Shown in pieces: positions 40,711-49,843 of a stretch of DNA of 64,000 nt. The translations under genes were made by a program, and so were the position numbers. The stretch comes from Oxalobacteraceae bacterium OTU3CAMAD1 (GTDB lineage: Bacteria; Pseudomonadota; Gammaproteobacteria; Burkholderiales; Burkholderiaceae_D), in assembly GCA_024123915.1 (NCBI GenBank), contig CP099650.1, positions 2,418,001 through 2,482,000 of the forward strand, in the 5' to 3' direction. The number at the start of each line of letters is the position of its first letter. Position 1 is the first letter of the stretch. Under the pieces are notes generated by a model. That model searched no databases. It was not told where the DNA came from and worked only from the letters and a program-made list of their open reading frames with translations.

Positions 40711-40911
40711 ATGACTGATGTACAAGATATCCAGCGTCGTCTGATCGAACTCGACGTCGAACACCGCGATCTGGACGCGGTGATCGACATGCTCACCCTG
40801 GACGGACACCACGATCAACTGCAATTGCGTCGCCTGAAAAAGCGCAAGCTGCAACTGAAAGACCATATCACCCTGCTGAAAATGCAATTAGTGCCAGACG
40901 TGCCGGCGTAA
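40711..40911 (+). CDS. DUF465 / YdcH-family small protein
   Basis: A 66-aa helical protein: RRLIELDVEHRDLDAVIDML, then LRRLKKRKLQLKDHI with the KK-KKxLKD signature of the DUF465 (YdcH) family. The function is not established. It stands 33 bp upstream of the helicase gene, so they may form an operon. Confidence 0.88.
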   Translation: MTDVQDIQRRLIELDVEHRDLDAVIDMLTLDGHHDQLQLRRLKKRKLQLKDHITLLKMQLVPDVPA

Positions 40912-40944
40912 TTTCGCGGCCTTTCCGCCTCAACTAAGTATATT

Positions 40945-43002
40945 TTGACCGAACACCTTCCAACGCCTGCCGACACGCACGCGCCGGTCCCCGCCGACGC
41001 CACTCCCGCCGTAGTCGGCGCGACTCCAGACCTGCCCCCCGGCAAATACGATTCCGAGGTCGAGCGACTGTTCGGCGCCGGGGGACCGTTGGGTCCGGCT
41101 GTTGGCGACTTCAAGCCGCGCCGTTCGCAGACGGAGATGGCCAAGGCCGTCGCGGCCGCGATTTCCAGCCAGACCACCTTGATCGCCGAGGCCGGCACGG
41201 GAACGGGCAAGACCTTCGCGTATCTGGTGCCGGCGCTGCTGTGGGGCGGCAAGACCATCGTTTCGACCGGGACCAAAAACTTGCAGGACCAGCTGTTCCT
41301 GCGCGATATTCCGACCGTGCGCGCCGCCCTGCAGGCGCCGGTGTCGGTCGCGCTGCTCAAGGGCCGCTCGAACTACGTCTGCCATTACCACCTGGAACGC
41401 ACCTTGCAGAACGGCCGCATGACCTCGCGCGACGACGTCGGCCACCTGCGCGAGATTTCGCGTTTCCTGAAAATGACCAGCTCCGGCGACAAGGCCGAGC
41501 TGGCGCGCGTGCCTGAAAACGCACTGATCTGGAACCTGGTGACCTCGACCCGCGACAATTGCATGGGCGCCGAGTGCCAGTATTACCAGGATTGTTTTGT
41601 CATGAAGGCGCGCAAGGAAGCGCAGCAGGCCGACGTGGTCGTGGTCAACCACCACCTGTTCTTCGCGGACGTGGCGCTTAAGGATTCCGGCATCGCCGAG
41701 CTGCTGCCGTCGGCCAATACCATCATCTTCGATGAGGCGCACCAGCTGCCGGACACGGCCACCTTGTTCTTCGGCGATACCTTTTCGACCTCGCAAATCC
41801 TGGAATTGTGCCGCGACGTGCTGGCCGAGGGCTTGTCGAACGCGCGCGACGGCGCCGATTGGGGCAAGGTCGTGACGGTGGTGGAGAAGGCCGCGCGCGA
41901 CCTCAGGTTGACATTCCCGCAAGATATCGTGCGCCTGTCGCTGCCGCAAATCGCGCCATCGAGCGACTTTTTCCCAGCTTTGCAGACGCTGAAAGACGAG
42001 TTGGACGGCATGCTGGCCGTGCTCGAAACGCAAGCGGCCCGCGCCGAAACCCTGGAACAGTGCCGCCAGCGCGGCATCGAACTGGCGCAAAAATTGTCGT
42101 CTTGGAAATTCGATCCGAAGGCGCGCGTTGAAAAAGGCGAGGAGGCGGTGTTCTGGGTCGAGGCCTATGCCTCCTCTTTGCAGCTGCATAAAACGCCATT
42201 GTCGATCGCGCCGATCTTCAACGGCCAACGCGAAGGCGTGCCGCGCAGCTGGATTTTCACGTCGGCGACGTTGGCCGTGAAGAATGATTTCAGCCATTTT
42301 TCCGAACAAATGGGGCTGACGGACGAGCCGTCGAAGACTTGGCCGAGCCCGTTTAATTACGCAGAGCAGGGCCTTTTATATGTGCCGCAAGGTTTGCCGG
42401 ACCCGAATTCCATCGGCTATACCGACGCGGTGCTGGATCTGGCGCTGCCGGTGATCGAGGCGGCGGGCGGAAAAACTTTCCTTTTGTGCACGACTTTGCG
42501 CGCCGTGAAGCGCGCCGCCGAGCGCCTGCGCGACGAATTCGAGAAGCGCGGCCTGCCGTATCCGCTGTTCATCCAGGGCGACAAAGGCCGTACCGAGTTG
42601 CTGGACCAGTTCCGCAAGGCGGGAAATGGCGTGCTGATCGGAAGCCAGAGTTTCTGGGAAGGTGTCGACGTGCGCGGCGACGCGCTGTCTTTGGTGATTA
42701 TCGACAAGTTGCCGTTCGCGCCGCCGGACGATCCGGTGCTCGCCGCGCGCATCGAGGTGATGGAAAAGCAGGGCAAAAACGGCTTCATGCACCACACCTT
42801 GCCGGAAGCGATCATCAATCTGAAGCAGGGCGCCGGCCGCCTGATCCGCGACGAAGGCGATCGCGGCGTGCTGATGTTGTGCGATCCGCGCGTGATTTCC
42901 AAGCCCTACGGCAAGCGGATTTGGCAGAGTCTGCCGTCCTTCAAACGCACCCGCGAGCAAGCGGACGCCGTCGCGTTCTTCCAAAACAAGAATACCGAAT
43001 AG
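40945..43002 (+). CDS. XPD/DinG-type ATP-dependent DNA helicase (YoaA-like)
   Basis: A 685-aa superfamily 2 helicase. Walker A AEAGTGTGKTFAYLVP, DEAH box IIFDEAHQLPD, and an iron-sulfur insertion with NYVCHYH plus DNCMGAECQYYQDCF (four Cys) as in XPD/DinG. C-terminal motifs LLCTTLRA, GSQSFWEGVDVRGD and QGAGRLIRDEGDRGV. Likely acts in replication repair. The predicted start is a TTG at 40945; the first ~45 residues are low complexity, so a later start is possible. Confidence 0.9.
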   Translation: MTEHLPTPADTHAPVPADATPAVVGATPDLPPGKYDSEVERLFGAGGPLGPAVGDFKPRRSQTEMAKAVAAAISSQTTLIAEAGTGTGKTFAYLVPALLWGGKTIVSTGTKNLQDQLFLRDIPTVRAALQAPVSVALLKGRSNYVCHYHLERTLQNGRMTSRDDVGHLREISRFLKMTSSGDKAELARVPENALIWNLVTSTRDNCMGAECQYYQDCFVMKARKEAQQADVVVVNHHLFFADVALKDSGIAELLPSANTIIFDEAHQLPDTATLFFGDTFSTSQILELCRDVLAEGLSNARDGADWGKVVTVVEKAARDLRLTFPQDIVRLSLPQIAPSSDFFPALQTLKDELDGMLAVLETQAARAETLEQCRQRGIELAQKLSSWKFDPKARVEKGEEAVFWVEAYASSLQLHKTPLSIAPIFNGQREGVPRSWIFTSATLAVKNDFSHFSEQMGLTDEPSKTWPSPFNYAEQGLLYVPQGLPDPNSIGYTDAVLDLALPVIEAAGGKTFLLCTTLRAVKRAAERLRDEFEKRGLPYPLFIQGDKGRTELLDQFRKAGNGVLIGSQSFWEGVDVRGDALSLVIIDKLPFAPPDDPVLAARIEVMEKQGKNGFMHHTLPEAIINLKQGAGRLIRDEGDRGVLMLCDPRVISKPYGKRIWQSLPSFKRTREQADAVAFFQNKNTE

Positions 43003-43022
43003 TAACTTTCGGTATTTTTTCT
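42991..43022 (+). terminator. Helicase-gene terminator overlapping its stop codon
   Basis: Stem AATACCGAA/TTCGGTATT (42991-42999 and 43008-43016) with an 8-nt loop followed by TTTT. The hairpin includes the last codons of the helicase gene. Confidence 0.85.
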
Positions 43023-43050
43023 CTTGCCCAACCGGGCGATCATATCGGTT

Positions 43051-43144
43051 TTCGTAGGGCGGATTAGCGCATCGCGCGTAATCGGCCAGGCGCCGTCGGC
43101 GGCTCATGGCCGATTACGCGCTGCGCGCTAATCCGCCCTACGAA
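43051..43144. repeat. Palindromic intergenic repeat, GTAGGGCGGATTA family, copy 2
   Basis: A 94-bp inverted repeat, outer arms TTCGTAGGGCGGATTAGCGC and its complement ending at 43144, inner motif AATCGGCCA/TGGCCGATT. Same family as 4876-4972, with a different loop. It sits at the border between the helicase terminator and the TIR module. Confidence 0.85.
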
Positions 43145-43381
43145 CATCCTCACGTTCTGATTTTTCCCCAAATCATGCCAAATATCGGCACGTTGCCGCC
43201 AATATTTGGCTTTTAAGGCGCTGTCGCCAGCGATTCGCCTCCCATCCAAGCCCATCTGACATGCCTGCCCGCCCAAAGCCTTGCATATCGCACCCGTTTG
43301 CGTTGGCGCAAAGTGGCGGATGAGTGGATTGTTAGAGTTGGTTAAGCGCTGTTCCCCTAAGGAGCAGGATCGGAGGAGGCC
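43145..43381 (+). other. Hairpin-rich leader upstream of the TIR module
   Basis: A 237-bp gene-free stretch with three successive stem-loops. (1) 43177-43210: GCCAAATAT plus CGGCA, 3-nt loop CGT, TGCCG, a 3-nt bulge, ATATTTGGC, followed by TTTT. (2) 43216-43240: AGGCG...CGCCT with inner GCTG/CAGC. (3) 43297-43312: TTTGCG-TTGG-CGCAAA. A ribosome site (GGAGGAGG) for the TIR gene ends the region. It could be a structured 5' leader, a small RNA or a second terminator; no Rfam-type family is recognised. Confidence 0.5.
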
Positions 43382-43385
43382 ATGA
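43320..43385 (+). CDS. Possible 21-codon leader peptide overlapping the TIR gene
   Basis: ATG at 43320, 21 codons rich in Lys/Arg toward the end (KRCSPKEQDRRRP), stop TGA at 43383-43385 overlapping the TIR start as ATGA. The ribosome site is poor (AGTGGCGG). If translated, it would couple TIR translation to its own. Length this short makes chance occurrence likely. Confidence 0.2.
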   Translation: MSGLLELVKRCSPKEQDRRRP

Positions 43386-43987
43386 CTATCCGCCACGGCT
43401 GTTTTTTCAGCTATGCACACGGCCAGCATGCATACATGAGCAAGTTCAAAAACGATTTGATCGATGCTCTGAAATGTTATCTGGAACCCCACTTCGACAA
43501 CGAAAACGAATTGTTTGTCGACAGTGAGCAACTCGGCGGAGGCGACGACCTGGACGAGAAGATTGCCAGGGCGATGTGTGAAAGCGTTTGCATGATTGTG
43601 ATTTACACACCGAAGTATGAGGCCCATGCCTACACCCGGCGTGAGTTTGCAGCAATGCAACTAATTGAGAACGAGCGTAAGAAATGGTACACGCTGCCCA
43701 GCCACCTGATCATCCCGGTCATCATGACGCGGCATCCGCTGAGTTTGCCGCCGCAGATTTCGGGGCCGGGCATGTATGTCGATTTTTCGCGGTACACCTT
43801 GGCGAGCGGAGACTTGAAGACCAACCCGGATTTTCTACCCGATATAGAAAAGATCGTCCTGCGCATCGCCGAGCACTACCACTACCTGAAACACTGCACG
43901 CCGCCCGAGCATGACTGTGGTCGTTTTGTCATGCCCGACATTCCGCCGGAATGGCGCGCCATCCCTCCTCCCCACTTCCCTCGCTAA
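43382..43987 (+). CDS. TIR-domain protein
   Basis: A 201-aa protein. Residues 7-~135 form a TIR domain: FFSYAHG (8-14), a helix AYMSKFKNDLIDALK, FVDSEQLGGGDDLDEKI (BB-loop region), then MIVIYTPKYEAHAYTRREF with Glu88 in the position of the catalytic glutamate of NAD-cleaving TIRs. The C-terminal ~60 residues are unassigned. No TM or signal. Bacterial TIR proteins of defence systems degrade NAD or make cyclic-ADP-ribose signals; activity here is inferred. It has a strong ribosome site and lies 9 bp upstream of the ATPase-TPR gene. Its base composition is lower in GC than its neighbours. Confidence 0.88.
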   Translation: MTIRHGCFFSYAHGQHAYMSKFKNDLIDALKCYLEPHFDNENELFVDSEQLGGGDDLDEKIARAMCESVCMIVIYTPKYEAHAYTRREFAAMQLIENERKKWYTLPSHLIIPVIMTRHPLSLPPQISGPGMYVDFSRYTLASGDLKTNPDFLPDIEKIVLRIAEHYHYLKHCTPPEHDCGRFVMPDIPPEWRAIPPPHFPR

Positions 43988-43996
43988 AGGTTCGTT

Positions 43997-45976
43997 ATGG
44001 AAACCACATCATTGTCTTTGCCACCGCTCACAGCCAACGGCGAAGTGGTTACTTTCTATTCTTACAAGGGCGGGACGGGTCGCACGATGGCCTTGTCCAA
44101 TCTGGCAGTATTGCTTGCAAGACAGCAAAACGCCACGACCCCGGTATTGATGATCGATTGGGACATGGAAGCGCCAGGCCTGCATCACTACTTCGAGCAC
44201 GGCGAGGAGCGACCGGGCGTGCTGGAATTGTTCGAAGCTTGCCGGGAGCAACTACATAGGCGCCGCAAAGGCGCCGACGTGCTCGACGACGAGGAACTGG
44301 CGCACGAGGTGCTGGCGGCGGTCGGATGGGAGCAGTACGTCAGCCGGGTCGACCAGAGCAGCCAGCTGTATCTGATGCGCGCCGGCCGTTTCGACGACAG
44401 CTATGGCGAGCGGCTGGCCGCCATGCACTGGGACGAGTTGTTCGACCGTTGCCCGGCGCTGTTCCGTTGTTTCGCCGACAAGCTGGCGCGCCATTTCCGT
44501 TACGTGCTGGTCGATTCGCGCACCGGCCGCACGGATACCGCCGGCATCTGCACCACCTTGCTGCCGCGCAAACTGGTGGTGGTGTTCACGCCCAACCGCC
44601 AGAGCCTGGAAGGAGTGCAGGCGCTGGTCACCCGCGCCACCGCCTACCGGCGCAGCCATGAGGACGAGCAGCGTCCGCTGGTGGTCTACCCGCTGCCGTC
44701 GCGCATCGAAATGGGCGACAGCACGCAGCGGTCGCAGTGGCGGCGCGGCGACCCCCAACATAATATAGTGGGCTATCAGCCCATCTTCGAGCGGCTGATG
44801 CGCGAGTGCTACGGCATGCAGCACGTGTCGCTGGACAGCTACTTCGACGAAGTCCAGCTGCAACAGACCCGCACCTTCGCCTATGGCGAGCAACTGGCGG
44901 TGCGGATGGACCAGGGCGGCGACCGCTTTTCGCTGACGCGCACCTTCGAGGCCTTCCTCGACTGGCTCAGTCCCGGTTATTTCCCGTGGCAGTCCAGCCG
45001 CGAGATCCACCTGCTGTCGGCCATCGAGGAGGCGCGGCAGGCGCTGGGCGAGGGCGGCGCGCGCGCCCTGTCGCAACCGCTGGCGCGCGACCTGAACCTG
45101 CTGGGCGAGCTGTATCGCCGCGAAGGCAAGCTGCGCCAGGCGTTGGCCTGTCTCGAGGAAAGCCTGACCCTGCGACAGCGCGGCATGGGCGAGGACCATG
45201 TCGATACCTTGATTAGCAAAAGCAACCTGGCCGGTGTGCTGCGTCAGCAGGGGAGGCTGGACGAGGCGCAGTTCCTGGAGGAGTGCATCGTCGAGGCGCG
45301 CGAGCGCCTGCTGGGGGCGGAGCACCTCGACACGCTCGCCGCGCGCGCCAATCTGGCCGCCACCCTGGCCGAGCAGGGCAAAGGCGCCGAGGCGCTGGGC
45401 ATCCAGGACGGCGTGCTGGACGCCTACCTGCGCATGCTTGGCTCCGAGCATTTGCTGACCTTGTCCTGCAAGGCGGCCCGGGCCGACCTGTTGTTCCAGC
45501 GCGGCGACATCGACCAGGCCCGGCGCGAGCAGGAGCAGGTGCTGGCCAAGCGCAAGCGCCTGCTGGGCGCCGAGCACGCCGATACCTTGCGCAGCAAGAC
45601 CGCGCTGGCCTGCACCCTGCTGGCGCAGAACGAGCAGGAGGCCGCCCGCGTGCTGATCGACAAGGTGCTGCAGGCGCAGCTGCGCCGCCTGGGGCCGGAC
45701 CACGCGGACACCCGCAGGACCATGGAATTGTTCGACCACGTGCAACCGGGCCGCTACGGCGCGCAGCCCGGTTCGCTGCCGGACGGCGGGCGGGACGACT
45801 TCGCGCCGGTGCGCGAATTGCACCAGGACGCGGCGATGGACGACTACGACGAGGCGCTGGGGCTGGCGCCGCATCCGCGGGCGGCCATGTCCGTCACCAA
45901 CCCGCGCCCGCGTGCCAGCGACGACCTGCTGACGCTCGACGAGCAGCTCGCCAGCGGCCGGCCGGCGTCGCGTTAG
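43997..45976 (+). CDS. KGGxGR-type P-loop ATPase with C-terminal TPRs
   Basis: A 659-aa protein. Residues 16-~310 are a ParA/MinD-like ATPase: deviant Walker motif YKGGTGRTM (24-31), where the P-loop Lys is Arg; switch region MIDWDMEAPGLH (52-63); and YVLVDSRTGRTDTAG followed by VVFTPNRQSLEG. Residues ~360-585 hold about five 42-residue kinesin-light-chain-type TPRs with LG.EH.DTL signatures. A ~75-residue acidic tail follows. The same KGGxGR ATPase plus TPR combination is known in actinobacterial FxSxx-COOH gene clusters and predicted conflict systems. With the adjacent TIR gene, a sensor-ATPase/effector pair is likely. Confidence 0.85.
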   Translation: METTSLSLPPLTANGEVVTFYSYKGGTGRTMALSNLAVLLARQQNATTPVLMIDWDMEAPGLHHYFEHGEERPGVLELFEACREQLHRRRKGADVLDDEELAHEVLAAVGWEQYVSRVDQSSQLYLMRAGRFDDSYGERLAAMHWDELFDRCPALFRCFADKLARHFRYVLVDSRTGRTDTAGICTTLLPRKLVVVFTPNRQSLEGVQALVTRATAYRRSHEDEQRPLVVYPLPSRIEMGDSTQRSQWRRGDPQHNIVGYQPIFERLMRECYGMQHVSLDSYFDEVQLQQTRTFAYGEQLAVRMDQGGDRFSLTRTFEAFLDWLSPGYFPWQSSREIHLLSAIEEARQALGEGGARALSQPLARDLNLLGELYRREGKLRQALACLEESLTLRQRGMGEDHVDTLISKSNLAGVLRQQGRLDEAQFLEECIVEARERLLGAEHLDTLAARANLAATLAEQGKGAEALGIQDGVLDAYLRMLGSEHLLTLSCKAARADLLFQRGDIDQARREQEQVLAKRKRLLGAEHADTLRSKTALACTLLAQNEQEAARVLIDKVLQAQLRRLGPDHADTRRTMELFDHVQPGRYGAQPGSLPDGGRDDFAPVRELHQDAAMDDYDEALGLAPHPRAAMSVTNPRPRASDDLLTLDEQLASGRPASR

Positions 45977-46045
45977 CGTAAATTTATCTGGTTACGACCC
46001 GGTCCGGGCGCGCAGTCCGGGCGTTGCTTCAGGTAAAATCTCTGT

Positions 46046-46783
46046 ATGAGAATCCTGATCAGTAATGACGACGGCTACTTGGCGCCGGGCATCAACGCCC
46101 TGGCCGACGCGCTGGCGCCGATCGCCGACATCGTCGTCGTGGCGCCGGACAGCAACCGTTCCGGCTCGTCCAATTCGCTGTCGCTGGACCGGCCGCTGTC
46201 GGTGCAGCGGGCCGCCAATGGTTTCTATTTTGTCAACGGCACGCCGACCGATTGCGTGCACGTGGCGCTCACCGGCGTGCTCGACTACCGGCCCGACCTG
46301 GTCGTCTCCGGCATTAACAACGGCCCCAACATGGGCGACGACACGCTGTATTCCGGCACCGTGGCGGCCGCCACCGAGGCCTATCTGTTCGGCATTCCCG
46401 CCATCGCCTTTTCCCAGGGCTCGTTCGGCTGGGAGCATATCGACGACGCCGCCCGTCACGCGCGCGACATCATCGAGCGCTATTATGAAACGCTGCCGCG
46501 CCCGTATCTGCTCAACGTCAACATTCCCAACCGGCCCTATGCGCAGCTGACCCAGGTGGTCGCCACGCGGCTGGGCAAGCGCCACCAGTCGGAACCGGTG
46601 ATCCGCTCGCAAGATCCGCGCGGCAAGGAAATTTTCTGGATCGGTCCGCCCGGCGCGACCAGGGACGCCGGCGAGGGCACCGACTTTTTTGCCTGCGCCA
46701 ACGGCCGCACCTCGATCACGCCGCTGCAGGTCGATCTGACCCATAAAACGCAACTCGCGGCACTGGAAAAGGGCCTGGCATGA
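46046..46783 (+). CDS. surE: 5'/3'-nucleotidase SurE
   Basis: A 245-aa survival protein that removes phosphate from nucleoside monophosphates. The N-terminal metal site [12 protein letters not shown] (Asp8, Asp9) and [17 protein letters not shown] and [20 protein letters not shown] are characteristic. It starts the conserved surE-pcm-nlpD-rpoS cluster and overlaps pcm by 4 bp (ATGA). Confidence 0.96.
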   Translation: MRILISNDDGYLAPGINALADALAPIADIVVVAPDSNRSGSSNSLSLDRPLSVQRAANGFYFVNGTPTDCVHVALTGVLDYRPDLVVSGINNGPNMGDDTLYSGTVAAATEAYLFGIPAIAFSQGSFGWEHIDDAARHARDIIERYYETLPRPYLLNVNIPNRPYAQLTQVVATRLGKRHQSEPVIRSQDPRGKEIFWIGPPGATRDAGEGTDFFACANGRTSITPLQVDLTHKTQLAALEKGLA

Positions 46784-47655
46784 GCGACAAACCCCGGACC
46801 TTTCCGCTGCCGCTGTCGTCGGTAGTGGACAAGGGCGCCAAAAAGACCACCATGTTCGCGCCGGTGGCCACGCCGCAGACGGCGACCCAGAACGCGGCGC
46901 GCCACGTGCCGCCGCAGCACGGTTATCCGGGGCCGCGTCCGGTGGCGGTGCCGTCCAAGGCCCACAGTTACGCGATGGAGCGGGCCCAGCCGGTAGTCGC
47001 CCCGGCCCCGCGCCAGAACCCGCTGGTGTCGGACGCGGTGCGCCGCGCGATGGTGCAGCGGGTGGCCAAGCAGGGCGTCAAGGACAACGTCGTGCTTGGC
47101 GCGCTCGAAAGCGTGCCGCGCCATATGTTCATGGAGGAGGCGCTGGCCTCCCAGGCCTACATCGACGCCTCGTTGCCGATCGGCCACCAGCAGACCATTT
47201 CCCAACCGTATATCGTCGCCCGCATGATCGAGGTGATGCGCAATGGCGGCCAGCTCAAACGGGTGCTCGAGATCGGTACCGGCTGCGGTTACCAGGCGGC
47301 GGTGTTGTCAAGAGTGGCGCAAGAGGTTTATTCTATCGAGCGCATCAAGCCTCTGCATGAGCTCGCCAAGAACAACTTGCGGCCCCTGCGTGTGCCGAAT
47401 CTACGCTTGCATTACGGAGATGGTATGCTTGGCCTGCCGCAAGCGGCGCCGTTCGATGGCATTATCCTGGCTGCGGCCGGTTTGGAGGTGCCGCAGGCAT
47501 TGCTCGAACAGCTCGCCATCGGTGGCCGGCTGGTGGCGCCGGTCGGCGCCCGCGCGCAGCGTCTGGAACTGATTACACGCATCGGCAAGAAGGAATGGAC
47601 CAGCGAAACGCTGGAAGATTGCCATTTCGTCCCGTTGCGTCCGGGCACGGTGTGA
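46780..47655 (+). CDS. pcm: Protein-L-isoaspartate O-methyltransferase
   Basis: A 291-aa SAM-dependent repair enzyme for isoaspartyl residues. The first ~80 residues are a Pro/Ala-rich extension not seen in E. coli Pcm; the conserved body starts near [15 protein letters not shown]-binding motif [15 protein letters not shown], and [16 protein letters not shown] is the family signature. Coupled to surE by ATGA overlap. Confidence 0.95.
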   Translation: MSDKPRTFPLPLSSVVDKGAKKTTMFAPVATPQTATQNAARHVPPQHGYPGPRPVAVPSKAHSYAMERAQPVVAPAPRQNPLVSDAVRRAMVQRVAKQGVKDNVVLGALESVPRHMFMEEALASQAYIDASLPIGHQQTISQPYIVARMIEVMRNGGQLKRVLEIGTGCGYQAAVLSRVAQEVYSIERIKPLHELAKNNLRPLRVPNLRLHYGDGMLGLPQAAPFDGIILAAAGLEVPQALLEQLAIGGRLVAPVGARAQRLELITRIGKKEWTSETLEDCHFVPLRPGTV

Positions 47656-47737
47656 TCACGGTGTGATCGCGGTGCGATCGCGCTGTGACCGTTGAGCTGT
47701 CCGCATTGCGCCCGTACGCATCAAACTGAAATTTAAG

Positions 47738-48706
47738 ATGAGAATGACAACTAAAAGTAATGTGCTCGTATTGAGCTTGGTGCTCGCTTTCCTGAGCGCC
47801 TGCAGCACCACCCCGAACCAGGCCCCGGTGATCGACCGTCCGGTGTCGAAACCGCCAGTGAAATCCGCCACGCCGAGCGAAACGGCGCAAGTGTCGCGCG
47901 ACGAGCGCGGCCTGTACACGGTCAAAAAAGGCGATACCTTGATCCGCATCGCGCTCGAATATGGTCAGAACTACCGCGATCTGGTGACCTGGAACAATCT
48001 GGCCAACCCGAACGACATCAAGGTCGATCAGGTGCTGCGGGTGTTGCCGCCGGACGCGGCCGGTAACGGCAGTGGCGTCGAGACGGCCGCCGTCGTCATG
48101 CCGCCGACGGAGAAGACGCCGCCGCCGGCGCCGGTGGTCAAGAAGACCGGTCCGAAAGGCGAGAAGCGTCCTTACACCGACGCCACGCTGGCCGAATTGC
48201 AGCGCGCCGACAATGGCAAGGATGTCGCCGCCAGTGGCGCGGCGGCTCCGGCCACGCCGGCGGCACCTGCCGCGCCCGTGGTCCGTCCGCCGGCCGCGCC
48301 CGCTGCCCCCGCAGCCGCCGCTGGCGCCGCCGACGATGAGAAATTGAGCTGGATGTGGCCGTCCGAGGGCAAAGTCATCGCCACCTTCGACGAGGGCAAG
48401 AACAAGGGCGTCGACATCGCAGGCAAGGCCGGCCAGCATGTCGTGGCGGCCGGGGCCGGAAAAGTCATGTATGCCGGTAGCGGCATCCGTGGTTATGGTA
48501 ATCTCGTTATTGTGAAGCACAGTAATAGCTTGTTGTCGGCCTACGCCCATAACCGCAGCATCGTGGTCAAGGAAGGCCAGAGCGTGACCAAGGGACAAAT
48601 GATTGCCGAGATGGGCGATTCGGACGCCGACTCCGTCAAGCTGCACTTTGAAATCAGGCAGCAAGGCAAACCGGTGGACCCGTCCAAATTCCTGCCTAAC
48701 CGCTAG
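47738..48706 (+). CDS. nlpD: Amidase activator lipoprotein NlpD (LysM + degenerate M23)
   Basis: A 322-aa envelope lipoprotein that activates cell-wall amidases at division. Lipobox LSACSTT near residue 22; LysM domain at 64-110 (YTVKKGDTLIRIALEYGQNYRDL); Pro/Ala-rich linker; LytM/M23 domain at 200-322 in which the first zinc site is lost (NKGVDIAG in place of HxGxD), as in other amidase activators. ATG at 47738 and another at 47744 are equally plausible. Confidence 0.93.
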   Translation: MRMTTKSNVLVLSLVLAFLSACSTTPNQAPVIDRPVSKPPVKSATPSETAQVSRDERGLYTVKKGDTLIRIALEYGQNYRDLVTWNNLANPNDIKVDQVLRVLPPDAAGNGSGVETAAVVMPPTEKTPPPAPVVKKTGPKGEKRPYTDATLAELQRADNGKDVAASGAAAPATPAAPAAPVVRPPAAPAAPAAAAGAADDEKLSWMWPSEGKVIATFDEGKNKGVDIAGKAGQHVVAAGAGKVMYAGSGIRGYGNLVIVKHSNSLLSAYAHNRSIVVKEGQSVTKGQMIAEMGDSDADSVKLHFEIRQQGKPVDPSKFLPNR

Positions 48707-48713
48707 CTGAGCC

Positions 48714-49736
48714 ATGAAACATACGCCGCACGACCCAATGGATGACGACTCGGCCCCGGAAGATTTCCAGGACGAGTCCAACGATGATGTAGTCATCGAC
48801 GCCATGGATGGTGCGGACGGCGCGGACGACGGCGAGCGCCTGCCCGAGGCGCCGGCGGTGCTGGAGGTCGACGAACTGAAAAAGGTCCTCGCGGCCGAGC
48901 TGTCGACCGACACCACCCAGCATTACTTGAACCAGATCGGCACCCGGCCGTTGTTGACGGCGCCGCAGGAAGTGCACTACGCCACCCTGGCCAAGGCCGG
49001 CGACTTCAGCGCCCGCCAGACCATGATCGAGCACAACCTGCGGCTGGTGGTGTCGATCGCCAAGCACTACATCAATCGCGGCGTCGTGCTGCTCGACATG
49101 ATCGAAGAGGGCAACATCGGCCTGATGCGCGCCATCGACAAGTTCGAGCCCGAGCGCGGCTTCCGCTTCTCGACCTACGCCACCTGGTGGATACGCCAGA
49201 GCATCGAGCGCGCCATCATGAACCAGGCCCGCACGGTGCGCCTGCCGGTGCACATGGTGCGCGAACTGAATCAAATCCTGCGCGGCAAATACCATCTGGA
49301 AGCGCAGCACCACAACGGCAAGGACGCCACCGCCGAGGACATCGCCGAGCTGGTCGGCCGGCCGGTGGAGGAGGTGCAGGACATCCTGGCCTTGTCCGAG
49401 CACGCCACCTCGCTCGACGCCCCGCTCGACAACGATCCGCAGTCGTCGCTGATGGACATGCTGCCCGGCGACAGCGAAGACAGTCCCGACGCCCGCGCCG
49501 AGCACCACGAAATGACGGTGCTGATGCGCGACTGGCTGACCAAGCTGCCCGACAAGCAGCGCATCGTCATCATGCGCCGCTTCGGCCTGGACAACGACGA
49601 TCCCGCCACGCTGGAAACCCTGGCCGAGGAAATGGGCGTCACCCGCGAGCGCGTGCGCCAGATCCAGCAGGAAGCGCTGGTCAAACTCAAACGGGCCATG
49701 GCCGCGCGCGGCGTGGTGCGCGATTCGCTGTTGTAG
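48714..49736 (+). CDS. rpoS: Stationary-phase sigma factor RpoS
   Basis: A 340-aa sigma38. Region 1.2/2 blocks: [75 protein letters not shown]; region 3: [13 protein letters not shown]; region 4.2: [21 protein letters not shown]. An acidic N-terminal extension (about 50 residues) precedes region 1.2. It lies 7 bp after nlpD; a promoter within nlpD, as in enterics, would be expected. Confidence 0.97.
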   Translation: MKHTPHDPMDDDSAPEDFQDESNDDVVIDAMDGADGADDGERLPEAPAVLEVDELKKVLAAELSTDTTQHYLNQIGTRPLLTAPQEVHYATLAKAGDFSARQTMIEHNLRLVVSIAKHYINRGVVLLDMIEEGNIGLMRAIDKFEPERGFRFSTYATWWIRQSIERAIMNQARTVRLPVHMVRELNQILRGKYHLEAQHHNGKDATAEDIAELVGRPVEEVQDILALSEHATSLDAPLDNDPQSSLMDMLPGDSEDSPDARAEHHEMTVLMRDWLTKLPDKQRIVIMRRFGLDNDDPATLETLAEEMGVTRERVRQIQQEALVKLKRAMAARGVVRDSLL

Positions 49737-49843
49737 TCGTTTTCTTCCCCCCTACGCCTTCTGCTATCATACTGGCCCCGGCACGTGCCCTGGCACGTTC
49801 GGGCCGCCGGTCGCCCGTCCTTCTTTCTTTAAAATTAAATTTT

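Noticed and set aside
43177..43210. First leader hairpin as an integron attC site or retron msr
   Set aside because: No integrase or reverse transcriptase nearby and no attC core sequence; treated only as a structured leader.
43382..45976. FxSxx-COOH-type RiPP cluster around the TIR/ATPase genes
   Set aside because: No FxSxx C-terminal peptide and no radical SAM maturase is seen nearby; only the ATPase-TPR likeness is shared.
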